Below, one piece after another: positions 13,801-22,415 of a stretch of 64,000 nt of DNA. How positions within the stretch are numbered: the stretch's first letter is position 1; each line of letters opens with the position of its first letter. The notes below the pieces were generated by a model. That model was given only the letters and a program-made list of their open reading frames with translations, ran no database searches and was not told the origin of the DNA. Origin of the DNA: Chrysomallon squamiferum (lineage: Eukaryota > Mollusca > Gastropoda > Neomphalida > Peltospiridae). The position numbers were made by a program, and so were the translations under genes. The stretch spans positions 14,947,125 to 15,011,124 of the forward strand of contig CM022672.1 of assembly GCA_012295275.1 (NCBI GenBank). The letters run 5' to 3'.

Positions 13801-16800
13801 AATTTTGTCTTACAAAACAGGGCATTTGAAATATTGAATATTATTTTTTGTTAAACAATTCCATCAATCATTTTTGTTTATGTTATAAAAACCATCACAC
13901 TTACACTTTTATCTTTCGTCTTTACATTGGTCTCGGGACACTGATGTTAATGGTAAAATATCATATTATTCTGAGGATAAAGTTTTCTGCTACAAACCTT
14001 AGCATAAGCCTTTGTCTCAGCAAACTTCATTTTGAAGTCAAACATCTCCAGGTTTGGTGTAGTCTGGGCTTTCTGATCCGACTCCTGTTGCTTGCTCAAC
14101 AATTCACGATTTGTTTCCTGCATACAACAAAATAGTAAAATTTTAGTCCATTGCCTGCTTATTTTACTCATTATTATTTATTTTAGGAATACTGACAAAA
14201 ATAAAAAAAAAAAAAAAAAAAAAAAAATATGTATGAGTAAAATTTATATCTTAACACTGATTATTTTTACCTTTTAATTAATTGTTTGTTTCATAAATAC
14301 AATGTAATTGACAATAAAATAACAGATGGAAATTAAACATTTTTGAAAAAAAAATAAAAATAATAATAATAATAAAAAAAAGTTACAGATTTCTGGACAG
14401 AGCTGTTTCTTGGATAATGGTAAAATTTAAGAAATAATTTTTAAATTAAGATAATATATTTTGTTACCTGGAGATGTGCCACTAGTTCACGGAACTTGTT
14501 TATAGTTCCTTCATAATCAGAACAGGTTTCCATTGTTGCATCAAGCTTTCTTTGCAGCTGTCAGTAAAATATTTAGCAATATATTAAAAAAAATTCAAAT
14601 CAATAAATACATTTTAAAAAAAAATGAAAACAAACAAAAACATTTTTAAAACTAATATAAAAAGTTAAATATTGGATAATGCTGACTATAAAAAAATAAA
14701 AAATGAAAAAATAATGGAAAATAAAGATAATATAGTAGTGCCTTCTCTAGTCTTGGATTGTAGTTACTCAGACATCATCATCAAGGTTTCAGACTAATGT
14801 TTAAAAAGTTAATAGTAGGTGAAACATTATGGCTTATCTTTAGCTAGTATGTTATGTTCAGATGACTTATCAATGGTGCCAAAAAGGTTAATAAAGGATT
14901 TTCAATATATCTGATACAAAATTATTTGTTAATTACTATCAACTACAGAAAGTGAATTTATTTACAATTCCAGTGATATAAAAGTAATAACAGTGATAAT
15001 AAAAATAACGATAATAATTAAATATATTAATAATCATAATAAATAACAGTGACATTATAACAATGACAATAATAATAAATAATAATAACAGTAACACAAT
15101 AACAAAAGCAAGAATAAAAATAACTGTAATAATTAAATATATCAATAATAATAATAAATAACTTACAGTAATATAATATTAAAAATTAAAACTCTAATAT
15201 ATATTGTTAATAAAAAAATAACAATAAGAAGAATAATAAATAAATTTAATAAAGAACAGAAGACAATTAATTACCTCAGTAACTCTGACATTTGCCATGT
15301 CAACTTCCTCTCTTAACTCCAGTTCTGTTTCTCTGGCATTCTCTTGCATCTCTTCATTCATCTCATTCAAAGCTTCCTGTTAAAATGTTGTGTAAGTCTA
15401 ATACTTCAATAGAAATACTAGTGAGAAAAGATGACAACAAATATTTAAATTTAAAATGGACACAATTTTGGAATTAAGTAAAATAGACTGGAAGAACATT
15501 TTTGAAAAAGATCATCCTAAAAACTCTATATGATACCAATCTCAAATATATAAATTAATGTTCATGCATATTAATGTTAAGAGGGAGAAAAAAAAAATGA
15601 TATGAAAAATTTAAAACATGATTGAAATATTTTCCAAAATAAAGAATAACTGCTGAATTTGGTAAAGTATAATCTGATTTTCTTTATGTTTACAACAAGT
15701 CAAAGTTAAAACCTTTTATTAACAAACACTTTCAGTTTGATAAAATATGGTATTTATTTATGTATCACTTAAAGATTAATTTGGAACTGAATGAAGAAAA
15801 TTGAAGCTTTAGAACAAGATGTTTGACTTAAATGCACGTTCTGTATATAAAATAAAAACATACAAGAACTGAATTCTCCTCTCTAAGTTCTGCCAGTTTG
15901 TCTTCCAGTTCGAGATTTCTCTCTGTCAGTTTCTCCACCATCTCTTCAGCCCCCAGAGCAGAATCAACCTACAACAAATTCAAATGTTGTTATTTTATTA
16001 CATTTGCTGACAGTTTTAACATAGAAAGCATTGATAATTTATCTCTGTTCTGAAATGAAAAAAAAACACAAAACAAGACATTATTTATTTAATGTGAAAC
16101 ATTTTATGAACTTTCTATAAGTAATAGTTAATTCTGGAATGTATGCAGTATAGAGATGAGATGATCTAGTTTGTTGCTCTACTTTGATGTTACGATGGAT
16201 TCACTGAACTCCCTACTAACAATAAATTTCTTACATGGAACAAGAAGTATAAAATTATGTTTCTCGATGAAATAAAAATATCTGATGTTTACCTGTTCTT
16301 TCAGTTCAAATATCTGGTTCTGCAACTCTGTGACTTGAGCCTGGAGACTGGTCTTGTCTTTCTTCAGAGCTGTTACCTCGGTAACCAGTTTCTCGTTCTG
16401 CTTAGACAGTTTGGCGGCATCGTGTTTTTCCTGATTTGTCAAATCTCGCAGCCTGGAATCAGAAATAAGTATATCATTAGGAATATAATATCAAGAATAA
16501 AGAGTATTATATATATTATGAGGTGTTTTGGGTTTTGGAGCATATTATCAGGAATAAAATTTGTTATCAGAAACATTATATAACCAGGAATGAAGAATAC
16601 AACATATCAACACGAATAAAGTGTGTTATCAGACACAATATATGATCAGGAATATAATATGTTATCAAATACACAATTTATCATCAGGTATAAAATGTGT
16701 TACTGGACACAATATATAATCAGGAATAAAATTTATCAAAGTACAGAATATCATCAAGATTAAAGTGTCTTATCAAGTACGCAATGTCATCAGAAATAAA

Positions 16801-17509
16801 GCTGTTATCAGATGCAACAGTAATCAGGAATAAAGTGTGTTAATAAGTACATAATATATTATCAGGAATAAAGTTTGTTAACAAGAACACAATGTATAAT
16901 CAGGAATAAAGTGTTTTCAAGTACACAAAATAGCATCAGGAATAAACTGTGTTATTTAGTACACAATATATATTCATGAATAAAGTATGTGATTGGAAAT
17001 TCAATATATATCGTCAGCAACATAGTCAGTTAATGTAATCTAGGATCTGACTGTGTATTACTGGGTATTCGATGCATTATCATGGAATATAATCAGGAAC
17101 AAATAAAATTACTGCAAACAGAATACATTAAGAAGTCAGTAAAGAATAAACATAATTTGTTTTAACACCCATATGTTCAGTCTGGTGTTTTTTTTAAATT
17201 ATACCCATATGTTCATCTTACTTGATGAGTGCATCCTTCAGTCTCTCATTCTGCTGTTCTAGTTGTTTCTGTTCAAATGAAGCTGCAACTCCTTCAGTAC
17301 CTGAAAATTTGGATTTTATTTATTATTTTTAACTGTAATATTATTATCAGAAGATATTTTTTTAACAGGCAGCATTTAAGCATATGATTTTGATTCACAT
17401 GAATCTGAAATGTATGATATGCATATTCTGAAAGGTAAACAAAAGAACACCTTTGTGGTTGAATAAATATTTTAATTATTCCAATAACATACTTTATATC
17501 TTATTTTAC

Positions 17510-17560
<51 letters not shown>

Positions 17561-20500
17561 TAAAACGAGTATGAAGTATGAAATAGCAATAATTAAATAT
17601 ATATATATATATATAGGTAGGTAGGTATGATTGTATATGTGTGTGTGTGTGTGTTTGTATGTATGTATGTATGTATGTATGTTCTATTTAGATGAAACAA
17701 TTTTAAGAAGTTAGTTCAGTGTTTTATTTAAAAATAAAGCTGACAAATGCTGAGAATATTTTGATTAGTGATACTGCTAAAATTTAATACAGGTGAAACA
17801 AATGGAGATGAAATTACATGATACAGAGCTATGAGACATCAAAAATCAGTGATACGATACCGAACAAAATGTTTGCTATACTGACAGGTACCTTTTTCTG
17901 AAATCTCTGATCTGAGTATTTCAAGATCTAGTGTAATTTCCTCAACTTTTTCCTTTAGAGAATCTACTTCAGCCTGCAAACCCTCAGCCTATAAATATAG
18001 CAATGTATTGTGTAAAAATGTTTTTCAAATTAAATAGTTTTTGAAAAACAGAAGCCAATACACATTACATTTTATTTCAGAATCTGAAAATGCTCTTTCT
18101 ATTTCACAATATCAAAATATGTATTGACAATAGCATTTTTTTGTGTTTTTTTTTGTCTTGTAAACTATTTATTTTATTTTGTTTTGTTTTTATAAAAATA
18201 CAGATATATTCAGCAGTTTTACAATCATTTACTCACTCTTGCTCATTTACTGTCATTATCTGAAATGTAAGTGAGGTTGTTGACATATCAATATTTCTAC
18301 GTAAAAACAAAACAACAGGGAAAATGACTTGTTCCATAAAGAAATGATGTGCATTTGAAATGTACTTAAACTATTTGCTTAAAATTCATATTTTTAAAAT
18401 TTTTCCTTATCTAACATCCATATGATTATTTAAAAAAATATGAACAAAATATTAAAGTCAATAGAATAATTTTTAAAAATCTCTGAGATGTTGAAAATGA
18501 AAACTCACTTTCTCCTCTGCCATTTCTTTGTCTAGAGTTGCAATCTCAATCATCTCAGATACATCAGACATTTCTTCTTTGTAGCTTTCAAAAGCATCAG
18601 CAATTTCTTTCTTTTCCTGTTGAACATAATAAATCCTTTAAATTAATCTGTTTAACAATATTCTACAGTACTAAGTGTTATATATGACTCAAAAAACAAA
18701 CAAAAAAACAACAAAAAGAAATGTATTTTTATATATAAATAAATAAATAAAAAAAAAAAAAAATTACCAAAGAGTCTCTGTTTAAGAAATGAAAAAATAA
18801 TTATATAAAAATAATATATAAATAATATATATATATATATATATATATATGGCTTATATACAAAATGGGTTACTATCCAACAAGTTACTGGACCCACATT
18901 ATATCACAATAACTATGAAAGAATAAAAGCCACATGATACCATGATAATTATTGTTACTGTATGGATAGGTAATAAAAAAATAAAATAAAAAATAAAAGA
19001 ATGAATGAAAGCTAATTTATAATGTTTTATCTTAATTCATATTACTGTAAGAAGTGCTAGGTTGGAATTTTTCTGCATGTACACACACTGAATGATAATC
19101 AAAATAGGTTTTTAAGCTGGTAAAACTAAGAACTTACATTTTGCAGAGCTAACAGTTGTTTTTGTAACTCACTGTGCATCTCAGTCATTTTAGTCTTGTA
19201 TTCTTGGAGCTGGAAAGAGGAAATTTAACACACTGAATATTAAGCAGTAAATAACATCTCAATATTTTACTTATTAAACTTTTTTAAATTATAGTCAGAC
19301 TCAACCACTGAGCTGAGTGATGATGTTTTGCTAAAAATAACTCCAGACACAATAGAATATATATAAATTGAAAAAATATATGTATTAAATAATTTAAATG
19401 TTGTAAAAAAAAAAATAATAATAAAAAAAAAAAAAAATAATAATAATAATAAATAAAAAAAATAAAGTAAAAAAAAAGAAGAACAAAATAACATTTACTT
19501 AACAACAGAAAAAGATGTATCTATACCTGCTGCAGCTGAATTTTGACTTTTTCAAACTCTTTCAGTTTAATTTTGTCTTCAGCTCTCTTGAATTTCAAAG
19601 TCTCCAGCTTCTCATTCAGATCTTTAATCTCTGCATTCAGCCCTGATATCTCTTGTTGCTGATGAAGACTCATTTCATCCATAGACTTGCTCATGGCAGC
19701 TGGGTTGGTCCAAGAACTCATTTGCTGACTGGCGGTCAGGTCAGTTTTGGAAGAAGATTCTGAAGAAAGGTCACTCTTTGATGAAGAGAGGTCATTTTTG
19801 GAAGATGTCTAAAAATAAAAACAGTAATAAATAAGTATTTATTTGAAAAAAAAATAAAAAAGAAGAAGAAGAAGAAAATCTGAACAAGATAATGATGTAT
19901 GATTGATCTTCCTGAAAAAAAAATAAAATAAAAAAGCCAGATTAAAAAAAGAGTATTATAAAATTTTACCATAATTATCAGATAAGTTATTGCTTTTAAC
20001 AATAAAGTCTTAATTCTATAAATGACAAATTAATTCTCCACCAATAATTCATATAAAAAAAAACCTGAAAAAAAACAATCGTTCATTTGTAAATACATAA
20101 TATATAAAACAGAATCTGATATTACTAATCCTGATGAATCCTTTGATGGGAATTGATTCTTTGAACCAGAAATGAGCTATGAAGCAGGTATTTACACAGA
20201 CCTTGCTTGACTGTAATGAGTGGACTGGTAACTTTGAATGCTGTTTGGCTGGGGTTGCTGGTTCTTTATCTTTGTCATCCACTGGTGTTGACTCTTTGCT
20301 CCTCGGAAGTCTGGATTTTGCAGGAGTAGGAGCACCTTCAGAAACTTTCTTAGGAGTGGGTGGTGTACCTCCTGATTCAGCAAGATTTTCATTACCTTGG
20401 GAGGAAAAATATTTAAAAGAAATTTGAATTATTAATTAGTCAAATGAACATTATAAAGAGTGTACTGTCTTTTTTAAAAAATGGCTATTTTATGTTTATA

Positions 20501-21424
20501 AAAAATTAAAAAAAAAATTTAAGAAAATATATACTTACTTTTGCCAACATAACTTGGAGGTCTAATTCCAGATTTTCTAACAGGTTGGGTTTTCTGATCA
20601 CCCCCTGCTGTTGGGTGACTGGTCTGTTTGGCAGGAGTAGAAGCTACATCCAGAACAGATTTTGAATCCCCAGAATCACCAATAGGAGTTATCTGAAAAT
20701 TACACATCAAATATAGAAATAATCTTACATATTAGTCTGTGATGAGCTAATTATTAGCTTTAAAAATAGCTAAAATATAATAATTATATAATTATAATTA
20801 AAAAAATAAAATTAATATTATTTCAATCCTGATAAACAGTTTTACTAACCTGTGACTGTCTGACAAATATGCCATGACCATCAGGACATGAAAAGTAAGT
20901 TTTACCCTGAACTGTGCCATTATTTTTACCAACAGGATCATCAAGAATAACTCCAATCCATTTTCCTGAGAAAAAATAAAAAAAAAAAAAGAAAAAGAAA
21001 TTATGACTGATAATAATCAAAAATGTATCAAATAAAAATGTGATGGATGAGTAGAATCTAAAAGATAAAATCATAAATAAAAACACATTTTTAAAAAATA
21101 AATTATCTGCTAAATTAGGTAAAAAATCTACTTTTCACTATAAAGGAAATTTATACAACAACAATAGAAAAAAGAAAGAAAGAAATATTTGGATGAACTC
21201 TGCATCTTGGAAAAACATTTAAATATAAACAGACTCTTGTTAAAAGTAAATTTTCACTAAATGAGAAATGTAAAAAAAAATTAACTGCAGTCTAATGCAC
21301 CTACCATTAGAAAATAGAGTGGTTCCAACATAGGCTACTGTTCCAACATGTCCTTTACCAATTACTTCAACTCGGGTGCCAACTTTTGTTGTTTTAGGAG
21401 AGTCAGCCATGACTCAGGAGTCAC
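88..21424 (-). CDS. DCTN1: Dynactin subunit 1 (p150Glued), gene overview, C-terminus outside window
   Basis: p150Glued is the large shoulder/arm subunit of dynactin. It binds microtubules and EB1/CLIP proteins through its CAP-Gly domain and dynein intermediate chain through coiled coil 1. I joined 27 coding exons: 21305-21410, 20850-20965, 20539-20692, 20202-20395, 19527-19808, 19138-19209, 18509-18616, 17892-17988, 17222-17300, 16293-16452, 15864-15968, 15275-15376, 14468-14557, 13998-14117, 10936-11035, 10585-10670, 9775-9902, 9025-9139, 8537-8590, 7774-7905, 7259-7342, 6659-6721, 6133-6235, 2141-2240, 1513-1606, 976-1104, 88-230. Every junction keeps frame and has AG/GT borders. Together they give about 1,038 residues; vertebrate p150 is about 1,280, so roughly 240 residues lie to the left. 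Domain order is CAP-Gly (about 10-75), basic S/P/T-rich (75-200), coiled coil 1 (200-560), intercoil domain (595-920) and the start of coiled coil 2 (950 on). It is divergent to VPS51. Confidence 0.97.
231..975. repeat. Intron with CA-rich stretch and long (GA)n/GGGGAG tract
   Basis: DCTN1 intron 26-27. Positions about 255-510 are degenerate CA/TACACA sequence. Positions 655-865 are a purine-strand GA microsatellite with a G-run and AGAGGG interruptions. No other structure is seen. Confidence 0.9.
976..1104 (-). CDS. DCTN1: DCTN1 exon 26 (coiled coil 2)
   Basis: Residues 949-991, [20 protein letters not shown] then [20 protein letters not shown]. The PPV--RA---K-EI-D-E---LKL---E--I-ELKK-LK pattern marks the start of coiled coil 2, the ARP1-binding side. 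Confidence 0.97.
1513..1606 (-). CDS. DCTN1: DCTN1 exon 25 (end of intercoil domain)
   Basis: Residues 917-948, [20 protein letters not shown] and [22 protein letters not shown] is a conserved family block. Acceptor tttccag, donor gtaaag. Confidence 0.97.
1627..1744. repeat. TG/TATG microsatellite
   Basis: Mixed (TATG)n, (TG)n and a short GA run in the intron between DCTN1 exons 24 and 25, close to exon 25 (ends 1606). Confidence 0.9.
2141..2240 (-). CDS. DCTN1: DCTN1 exon 24 (intercoil domain)
   Basis: Residues 884-916, [20 protein letters not shown] and [14 protein letters not shown]. The pattern EGL----LEELAFKA---IY-----PYECLR of p150 is intact. Phase 1 in, phase 2 out. Confidence 0.98.
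2241..6132. other. 3.9-kb DCTN1 intron, AT-rich, no gene
   Basis: The intron between exons 23 and 24. It holds (AAAC)n near 2335-2365, a two-copy duplication at 2636-2841, (TAAG)n and (AAAAT)n at 3221-3308, (TA)n near 3525-3545 and 4765-4790, and a degenerate ATCC-rich block at 3808-3880. No coding exon was found: exons 23 and 24 join directly in frame. Confidence 0.8.
6133..6235 (-). CDS. DCTN1: DCTN1 exon 23 (intercoil domain)
   Basis: Residues 850-883, [20 protein letters not shown] and [14 protein letters not shown]. Ends in phase 1 before gtacgc. A 3.9-kb intron follows. Confidence 0.95.
6659..6721 (-). CDS. DCTN1: DCTN1 exon 22 (intercoil domain)
   Basis: Residues 829-849, [20 protein letters not shown] plus E. 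The donor gttttt is weak but the only one that keeps frame into exon 23. Confidence 0.9.
7259..7342 (-). CDS. DCTN1: DCTN1 exon 21 (intercoil domain)
   Basis: Residues 801-828, [20 protein letters not shown] and [23 protein letters not shown] is conserved; the next exon supplies IKRR. Confidence 0.97.
7774..7905 (-). CDS. DCTN1: DCTN1 exon 20 (intercoil domain)
   Basis: Residues 757-800, [20 protein letters not shown] then [20 protein letters not shown]. The block LYS-HL-------LAD-----L-A-DC---DV-RL matches the family. Confidence 0.96.
8235..8367. repeat. (AAT)n / (AAAT)n microsatellite
   Basis: A long run of AAT passing into AAAT, in the intron between DCTN1 exons 19 and 20. Confidence 0.9.
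8537..8590 (-). CDS. DCTN1: DCTN1 exon 19 (intercoil domain, 18-codon exon)
   Basis: Residues 739-756, [18 protein letters not shown]. It continues the KDQLDETV region of other p150 proteins. Acceptor tttcag, donor gtaagt, phase 0. Confidence 0.95.
9025..9139 (-). CDS. DCTN1: DCTN1 exon 18 (intercoil domain)
   Basis: Residues 700-738, including [20 protein letters not shown] and [19 protein letters not shown]. The block [17 protein letters not shown] is strongly conserved in p150Glued. Confidence 0.98.
9775..9902 (-). CDS. DCTN1: DCTN1 exon 17 (intercoil domain)
   Basis: Residues 658-699, [20 protein letters not shown] and [20 protein letters not shown]. The acceptor and first ~22 bases of this exon are repeated several times in the upstream intron (to about 10310). 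Confidence 0.95.
9903..10310. repeat. Tandem copies of DCTN1 exon 17 acceptor region
   Basis: Four further copies of gaatacgatcagYRACRTC-like sequence start at about 9993, 10062, 10204 and 10278 (minus-strand sense: acceptor plus the exon start FDV-DRIQ). Partial copies lie near 9943 and 10122. Spacing is about 70 bp or its multiples. The copy nearest the coding sequence is the functional exon edge. Confidence 0.85.
10585..10670 (-). CDS. DCTN1: DCTN1 exon 16 (intercoil domain)
   Basis: Residues 629-657, [20 protein letters not shown] followed by [25 protein letters not shown] is conserved. Acceptor aatag and donor gtattt. Confidence 0.97.
10789..10863. repeat. (AC)n and (AAT)n microsatellites
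   Basis: (AC)n at 10789-10824 then (AAT)n at 10842-10863, between DCTN1 exons 15 and 16. Confidence 0.9.
10936..11035 (-). CDS. DCTN1: DCTN1 exon 15 (intercoil domain)
   Basis: Residues 596-628, [20 protein letters not shown] and [14 protein letters not shown]. The FMP-SFL--GG motif is a p150 intercoil hallmark. Ends in phase 1 at gtgatt. Confidence 0.98.
11480..11810. repeat. Degenerate ~38-bp tandem repeat
   Basis: Repeated motif TATTACCAGAGCATTATTAT with variants, separated by T/A runs, roughly eight units, in the 3-kb DCTN1 intron 11036-13997. The rest of that intron is AT-rich with a second array at 13070-13290; I see no exon in it. Confidence 0.8.
13070..13290. repeat. ~43-bp minisatellite
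   Basis: Five units built around CACACTGATTGGCTATGAGT and CAAATTCTGTTATATAC. Related single or double units occur at about 8070-8160 and 13390-13460. Confidence 0.85.
13998..14117 (-). CDS. DCTN1: DCTN1 exon 14 (start of intercoil domain)
   Basis: Residues 556-595, [20 protein letters not shown] then [30 protein letters not shown] is conserved at the CC1/intercoil boundary. A 3-kb repeat-bearing intron follows. Confidence 0.97.
14468..14557 (-). CDS. DCTN1: DCTN1 exon 13 (end of coiled coil 1)
   Basis: Residues 526-555, [20 protein letters not shown] and [10 protein letters not shown]. Thirty codons, phase 0, with acceptor gacag and donor gtaaca. The family pattern D-Y--TI-KFRELV-HLQ is intact. 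Confidence 0.97.
15275..15376 (-). CDS. DCTN1: DCTN1 exon 12 (coiled coil 1)
   Basis: Residues 492-525, [20 protein letters not shown] and [14 protein letters not shown]. The conserved core is the [20 protein letters not shown] region. Phase 0 at both ends. Confidence 0.98.
15864..15968 (-). CDS. DCTN1: DCTN1 exon 11 (coiled coil 1)
   Basis: Residues 457-491, [20 protein letters not shown] then [15 protein letters not shown]. The conserved block [18 protein letters not shown] identifies p150Glued very specifically. Confidence 0.98.
16293..16452 (-). CDS. DCTN1: DCTN1 exon 10 (coiled coil 1)
   Basis: Residues 403-456, starting (K)[20 protein letters not shown] and ending [10 protein letters not shown]. 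The acceptor lies at the edge of a degenerate tandem array (16453-17115) whose unit resembles the acceptor itself. Confidence 0.96.
16460..17115. repeat. Degenerate ~42-bp tandem array abutting DCTN1 exon 10 acceptor
   Basis: Units contain ATCAGGAATAAAGTGTGTTA and ACACAATATATAATC, about fifteen copies. On the minus strand the unit reads TTTATTCCTGAT, like the exon 10 acceptor tract TTATTTCTGATTCCAG. Confidence 0.85.
17222..17300 (-). CDS. DCTN1: DCTN1 exon 9 (coiled coil 1)
   Basis: Residues 377-402, [20 protein letters not shown] followed by ALIK. LEQQN-RLK-AL is a conserved p150 block. Entered in phase 1, left in phase 2 at gtaaga. Confidence 0.96.
17513..17681. repeat. (TA)n, (TG)n and (TATG)n microsatellites
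   Basis: Successive (TA)n at 17513-17547 and 17597-17617, (TG)n near 17637-17655 and (GTAT)n at 17656-17681 in the intron between DCTN1 exons 8 and 9. Confidence 0.9.
17892..17988 (-). CDS. DCTN1: DCTN1 exon 8 (coiled coil 1)
   Basis: Residues 345-376, [20 protein letters not shown] and [13 protein letters not shown]. The conserved E-L-DLEILR-EI pattern supports the call. It ends in phase 1 before gtacct. Confidence 0.96.
18509..18616 (-). CDS. DCTN1: DCTN1 exon 7 (coiled coil 1)
   Basis: Residues 309-344, [20 protein letters not shown] then [16 protein letters not shown]. The stretch [15 protein letters not shown] is a hallmark conserved block of p150Glued CC1. Phase 0 at both ends. Confidence 0.97.
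19138..19209 (-). CDS. DCTN1: DCTN1 exon 6 (coiled coil 1)
   Basis: Residues 285-308, [20 protein letters not shown], exactly 24 codons in phase 0, with strong acceptor tttccag and donor gtaagt. Coiled-coil sequence with the conserved YK-KM-E pattern of p150. Confidence 0.95.
19527..19808 (-). CDS. DCTN1: DCTN1 exon 5 (Ser-rich linker into coiled coil 1)
   Basis: Residues 191-284. It opens with near-repeats of a serine motif ([15 protein letters not shown]) and passes into heptad-like sequence [20 protein letters not shown], the N-terminal part of coiled coil 1 used for dynein binding. At 282 nt it is the longest coding exon of this gene in the window. Confidence 0.95.
20202..20395 (-). CDS. 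DCTN1: DCTN1 exon 4 (basic Ser/Pro region)
   Basis: Residues 126-190, with repeated TP-K motifs such as [17 protein letters not shown] and [11 protein letters not shown]. The acceptor is cccaag at 20396-20397 and the donor gtctgt is weak but frame-consistent. The role is an unstructured basic linker by family analogy. Confidence 0.9.
20539..20692 (-). CDS. DCTN1: DCTN1 exon 3 (basic Ser/Thr/Pro linker)
   Basis: Residues 75-125, low-complexity and basic, with [10 protein letters not shown] and [13 protein letters not shown]. This is the flexible basic region after CAP-Gly that strengthens microtubule binding in this family. Donor gtaagt leaves phase 1. The equivalent exons are alternatively spliced in mammals, so skipping here is possible but not shown. 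Confidence 0.9.
20850..20965 (-). CDS. DCTN1: DCTN1 exon 2 (CAP-Gly core)
   Basis: Residues 36-74. It contains the CAP-Gly signature [18 protein letters not shown] followed by [16 protein letters not shown]. The usual GKNDG motif, which contacts the EEY/F tail of tubulin and EB1, reads GKNNG here. Acceptor ctcag and donor gttagt are clear. Confidence 0.97.
21305..21410 (-). CDS. DCTN1: DCTN1 coding exon 1 (first half of CAP-Gly)
   Basis: This exon encodes residues 1-35, beginning [20 protein letters not shown] and continuing with the CAP-Gly strand [11 protein letters not shown]. The start codon at 21410-21408 is the first ATG after a splice acceptor at 21425-21426, so bases 21411-21424 are the end of the 5' UTR and at least one noncoding exon lies upstream. 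The donor is gtag at 21304. The exon ends in phase 1. Confidence 0.96.
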
Positions 21425-21475
21425 CTGAAATATATATATATATATATATATACAACAGAAATAACAATTTGAATA

Positions 21476-21553
<78 letters not shown>

Positions 21554-22396
21554 ATAACAGTTCACATAATTTTATAAAAACAGTTAGAATTAGGCTTAGG
21601 CTGTCAAACTGCTATTCACAATTTCAGTGAATGTCTGATGGTGATAATATGCATTTGTTTGTTACACTCACAGTCGCAAATATGCAAACAGATATAATAT
21701 TCACAGTAGAACATAACATATTTCTAATCTATGGTTATATTAAATCATATATATATGGTTTAGAACCTAACATCAATGACTAATGAGAAAGGAATCCAGC
21801 AACTCGATTAGCTGCAAAGGATCTTTGACATCCTTCGGTAGCAAAAAAACAACAACCGCAAAAGAAAAACACAACATTTGATACATCAACAGTTGTGTAC
21901 TAGCAGGATCGAGATATAGGAATACCGAGACAAATGTGACAAAACTATTATATTAATATTAAAATAAAATCTTTACAATTACAACCAGTGCTTCTTGAAG
22001 TTCGTCCTTTTCGGTCTTTTGTCAACATTAATATACTAATTATTTCTATTTTATAATGGGCCAGTTAGATAAAAAGGTATATACTAATATGTTTTAATGA
22101 TGCATATGCTGTGACGTAATTACCTGATACCCTTCTTGGGTAGCAAGTGTCTGTTTCTAATAATTTGGTAAAAATCAATGAAAATGACGTCTTTCACCGG
22201 AAGTTCTTTTTTCTTGATCGATTTAAGCCGCCGTTAGCATTGAAAATTTATTTATTTTATTTATATTTTTAAACTAAAATAACTTTTATTCCAAATATTC
22301 ATCCAAAGACGCTAAAATCCATTTAAAAACGTGAAAAGTTGCCATGTATAAAAAAATAATTCTGATTTGCTATTTGTTAATGTTGTTGAATTCAAG
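21425..22396. promoter_or_regulatory. Divergent promoter interval between DCTN1 and VPS51
   Basis: The coding starts of the two genes lie head to head, less than 1 kb apart. The VPS51-proximal half is less AT-rich than its surroundings and has a CRE-like TGACGTAA (22112-22119), another TGACGT (22185-22190) and an ETS-type ACCGGAAGT (22196-22204). The VPS51 start itself sits in AAGATGGC, a YY1-like context. A possible DCTN1 noncoding-exon donor is at 22123 (CAG then gtaatt on the minus strand). TATA boxes are not evident. The exact TSSs cannot be read from sequence. The DCTN1-proximal part is intron with a long (GT)n tract. Confidence 0.6.
21477..21550. repeat. Pure (TG)n microsatellite upstream of DCTN1 exon 1
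   Basis: A 74-bp uninterrupted TG run about 50 bp from the DCTN1 coding-exon acceptor, next to a (TA)n run at 21429-21451. Such tracts near a splice acceptor can vary in length between individuals. Confidence 0.95.
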
Positions 22397-22415
22397 ATGG
22401 CTTCCCAGCAGGCAG
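22397..22415 (+). CDS. VPS51: VPS51 exon 1 (initiator, 6 codons)
   Basis: Encodes MASQQA plus one base, ending at gtgagt. Too short for ordinary ORF detection. It was chosen because it joins exon 2 in frame (…[14 protein letters not shown]). An alternative start at the Met of exon 2 (22897) would lose only seven residues. Confidence 0.8.
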
